Positions 54,373-57,560 of a stretch of DNA of 57,560 nt are shown here, piece after piece (the stretch's first letter is position 1; every line of letters begins with the position of its first letter). The stretch is from NCBI GenBank assembly GCA_013115135.1, contig JABANP010000330.1, positions 1 through 57,560 of the forward strand. Reading direction: 5' to 3'. The position numbers and the translations under genes are program-made. Source of the DNA: Perkinsus olseni (taxonomy: Eukaryota > Perkinsozoa > Perkinsida > Perkinsidae). The notes below the pieces were generated by a model, which made no database searches, was not told the DNA's origin, and saw only the letters and a program-made list of their open reading frames with translations.

Positions 54373-54532
54373 GATTGGAAAAATTCTGTTCACTGCGGAC
54401 CGACGAAAACAAGGGACTGCGGTTTCACAGTGGTATCATACTACTAGTACGGACAGATGACTTGATACCAACTTTTGCGCAACTCACCACACGATGTCAC
54501 TACAAATCGCGCTGTATCTACTCTCGAGGCTG

Positions 54533-54850
54533 CTAAATACCATCTTCCGTGCTTCCTATTCCAAACTCATCCGTATCAACTTGAATTGGTATACAATCAT
54601 GTGTATCGGCAAAAATCATCAACCTCACATTAGAAGAGCCGCACAAAGCTTCAGAATGAATGTTCTCATAAATCACGGAATTCACACCCGTAGAATTCAC
54701 GCTAAATGCCCTAGCCACCGCAGCCGAGCGAGGCGTTCTAAGACTCCAGCACGGAAGGATGCTAACGCCGTCTCTCGCCGAGGTTTCGTCTCGGGAAAAG
54801 CGTGCTTCGCGGCATACCCTTCTCGTCCAGATTCGCACATCATAAGTCAT
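54533..54850 (-). CDS. Hypothetical protein, possibly first exon
   Basis: This 105-residue ORF with an arginine-rich N-terminus (WTRRVCREARFSRDE) and a hydrophilic remainder (VIYENIHSEALC, LMIFADTHDCIPIQV) looks more like a coding exon than its antisense partner. No family was recognised. A competing plus-strand ORF covers the same DNA, so the strand is uncertain. Confidence 0.3.
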   Translation of the reverse strand: MTYDVRIWTRRVCREARFSRDETSARDGVSILPCWSLRTPRSAAVARAFSVNSTGVNSVIYENIHSEALCGSSNVRLMIFADTHDCIPIQVDTDEFGIGSTEDGI

Positions 54851-54872
54851 CGCGAGTGTCGAGGGAAAGAGT

Positions 54873-55972
54873 TCATTGGTCTTTAACCCAACAGCTCCCA
54901 GAGCTTAAAAATCGTTCGAATCATGGCGAAGACGCACGACCGCAGAAGTATTCAGCAAGGTAAACGGACGCCGCCTCGAGCTCTGGTGATGCCGACTCAA
55001 ATGGGGCAATAGGGCGGGAAGGGCACACTTCGACACGAGCCGGAGGTCGTACCCTGAGAGAGAGCGAACAAAAATAAGTGCAACAAATGCACGCAAGCGG
55101 AACGAGCCTTTGGATTGACGGGGCTAAGTGCGTGACCAAACGGGGACCTGCGCGCGATGCTCACTTAGTTTCCGAGAGTGCGTCGTTGGCGTCGCTGACG
55201 AGACGGTAGACGCAGCCACGCTGAACTACACGACTACACAAGTGATGACCCGAAAACAATCAGAATACAAGAGTACCCTTGCACGGCTGGAATCATGACC
55301 ACCTGCTCTGAGCGACCCCTAGGCGGAAGGCTTTGAGGTCCGCATGATCTCTACAGGCCAGCTCTAACATCCCCCACTGGAGCACAGTCATGGCTTTGAT
55401 AAAGATATGAATTGAACCGTATCGAGGCATAGTATCTAGGTTGAAGGTAGAATGATGATGAGAGGAAGCTCGTCGACTGTCGATTGGCTGAGAGAGCATC
55501 AGCCTCGCCGAGGATAATGGACGACTCGAAAGATGTGCTAGGAGAATGATTTGACAATTATTGAATCAGAATCTCACGTATAGCATTTGACGTCGAAGTC
55601 GGTATCATTGATGATCATGAATGGTAAGCATCCACCCTCCTTCTTCCGGTATCTGTCGTCGTTCTCCAGCAACAAAATGCAAAACCATCATTGCCCTACT
55701 GTTGCATGAGTATCCATACCGCTGGCGCCGCCACTACTCCTACCCCGAACCCTACCCAGGATGCGTACCTAACCGTCGCCAACAAACCCAAGATTAGCAG
55801 TACAAGCTAACGACCGGCACGCTGAGTGTCCATGAACTACGCTCCAATGACCCGCGCTCGTGTTTCTAATATATCCTCAAGGACAGCATGAGAACGAACC
55901 ATCGCTCCGCTGAGAGCATAGAGGTGATGCACTTATAGCGTTGTCGCATTGCAATACGGACTGGCTATGTTC
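54873..55972. other. Spacer, nothing identified
   Basis: Short overlapping minus-strand ORFs without motif. Some could be exons of small genes. Confidence 0.35.
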
Positions 55973-56682
55973 TCATGCCCTTAACAACCTGGCAATCCCT
56001 CTCTCCGTCACCACCATCCCATCGCTGCAATCGAGGTCCCCCAAGACGCTGCCACTGTTGTCGTTGTTGTGCCCCACGGTATGAAGCCGAGAAAGTAATA
56101 CGGTACCTTTAGTGGAGGTAGGTGATCGAATGTAATGGTAGCGTTCGACCCACAGTGCGACTGAGCACGCCCCTACACCAGCCCCGATGGCTCCTCCGGC
56201 CAGCCTCAAACCCTTGGTGGATGCGGAGAGAGTCAATGCAACGTCCTTCAGGGCCTCTGAAAATGCAGTCTCGTTTCTCTACGTGCTCGGCCAGGTGAGA
56301 ACTCACGCAGGAACAACCCGTTTGACATCCGTTTGCCATTTTCACAGTAGTACGCCCAGTGAAGGCCAGCATCTGCGACGGAATGGCACCCATGCGAGCT
56401 ATTGTTCGGCAGGAGTACCGAAACCGTTGGTCGAAGTATCGGGCGAGTTAGTAAGGCGAGCACGATCAACCACCGCGTGAACGTTGTCTGGTCGGTCGAC
56501 TGAGGACCCGGAAGGAGGGGCATACCAGCAACCGAGGGCTCTCCACTTGCCATTGGACAACAACCCTCGAACACCTTACAACCGCAAACCAGGTGAGGAC
56601 GATCCTGCACTTTGAAGCGGTTGCATCGTAGCCGATGACCTCTTTGATCACCGAGAATTATACAGTCCATTCCCTCTCTCAT
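55973..56682 (-). CDS. Hypothetical membrane protein, multi-exon
   Basis: The open segments at 56,682-56,248 and 56,236-55,973 overlap in different frames and could be exons. The second has a hydrophobic glycine-rich segment LAGGAIGAGVGACSVALWV followed by ERYHYIRSP, a plausible transmembrane helix. No family was recognised, and the splice model is not settled. Confidence 0.3.
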
Positions 56683-57221
56683 ACCACATTTCCACCACTC
56701 TCACGTATATAACATGTCGATTCTCCGTCGTCACCGCCTTTGAAGACGTCAATGTCAGACATCACTGCGACGGGTGCGGCATCCCGTAGTGACTTGATGA
56801 CGGTGAGCTGCTGCTGTCCTCCTTGCCCTCCGGGCTTAGGTACGTATCCTACTTATGTGTGACCCCTCGTCGTTCACTCCACGCTACCATCTCGAGGAAA
56901 TTATACCTGCCGCTCATTATCGCTGCGGGTCGTTCATTCAACCCATTCTGCAAAAATCAGAATCGATTCTGGAACCGCATTCTACGTGAAAAATCTATTC
57001 TATGATGGACTCTGAGTCTTAGAATTGGTCTACGAAACAGCGAGTGCTGCTACTGATGCGAACCGCAGTGACCAGTGCCACGACACCCTTCCCGCACCAC
57101 TCCAGCCCAACAACGATAATCACAGATGGCAACTTCCCTATCAGACCACCACGTGCCAGCTCATTACCTTCAAGGCCTCATATTCCGCCCCTCACTAGAC
57201 ACTCTTCCACAGCCGGTATAG

Positions 57222-57425
57222 CTACACTGACAGTCCTCGCAGACTCTCCTGACAGTCGTTTGCGTACAATCTGGCCCTTCGCCCTGAGTAGGTCAATGAG
57301 CGGTCATTCGTGCCGCCTCCACCCACCCTAGCGAGGTCTCCGGCGTGCCGTGTTTGGAGATCGGCGGCGCTTATTTGTGCGAATCGAGCCAGGGCAACGT
57401 GCATAGGGCAGTCCTCAAAACGCAT
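57222..57425 (-). CDS. Partial hypothetical protein near window edge
   Basis: The minus-strand frame starts MRFEDCPMHVALARFAQIS and may be spliced to a nearby frame reading LIDLLRAKGQIVRKRLSGES. It is helical and basic, with no named domain. It may belong to a gene that extends beyond the window. Confidence 0.25.
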   Translation of the reverse strand: MRFEDCPMHVALARFAQISAADLQTRHAGDLARVGGGGTNDRSLTYSGRRARLYANDCQESLRGLSV

Positions 57426-57560
57426 GAAAACTACGAATGGATGCTACCAAAAGAGAGCGCGACGTCGACGACGAGCTTCTGCAGCAGCCAATCTTGCGCA
57501 TCGCTCCGCTGTCACAGCGAAATTTGTCCCGCGTTTTCACCCTACTGCGCGGGTCGGCGG

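Overview
The window looks like nuclear DNA of a protist alveolate, most plausibly Perkinsus (Perkinsozoa). That is an inference; no database was searched. The sequence shows mixed base composition, genes broken by many very small GT-AG introns (several measured at 44-47 nt), closely packed genes in one part, families of small secreted proteins, MORN and WD40 proteins, a full-size ABCA transporter, Ty3-type and Tc1/mariner elements, and two nuclear-type tRNA genes.

The left 37 kb is accessory and built from duplicated blocks. Seven copies of a gene for a small secreted four-cysteine protein (about 136-143 residues) sit on the plus strand at about 2.0, 4.5, 13.2, 16.4, 19.9, 30.9 and 33.2 kb, each inside a longer duplicated unit. 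Five copies are intact, one (4.5 kb) is frameshifted and one (13.2 kb) is split by an insertion of about 0.7 kb. The units also carry a conserved minus-strand ORF of 112 residues, a short conserved plus-strand tail, and either an intact (35.3-36.9 kb) or relic (15.1 and 18.6 kb) phosphonoacetate hydrolase gene. A multi-exon ABCA transporter lies at 5.6-11.9 kb, with a shed fragment of its first nucleotide-binding domain at 0.5 kb.

A Ty3-type LTR retrotransposon occupies 21,144-27,929 on the minus strand. Its 155-bp LTRs look identical and are flanked by ATAT. It is inserted in the 3' flank of the fourth type-I unit. Its pol region is interrupted by a 5'-truncated Tc1/mariner element whose transposase contains two small spliceosomal introns.

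From 38.4 to 48.1 kb the DNA is dense and housekeeping-like, with all protein genes on the minus strand: an ACT-domain protein, a MORN-repeat protein, a WD40 (Nup43-like) protein and a large helical protein. Two tRNA-Thr genes (anticodons TGT and AGT) lie on the plus strand, each inside an intron of one of these genes. To the right are a ten-exon secreted protein (50.8-52.2 kb), an omega-class glutathione transferase (53.3-54.4 kb) and poorly resolved ORFs up to the window end.

Gene models were spliced by eye. Exon edges marked as approximate need transcript support.
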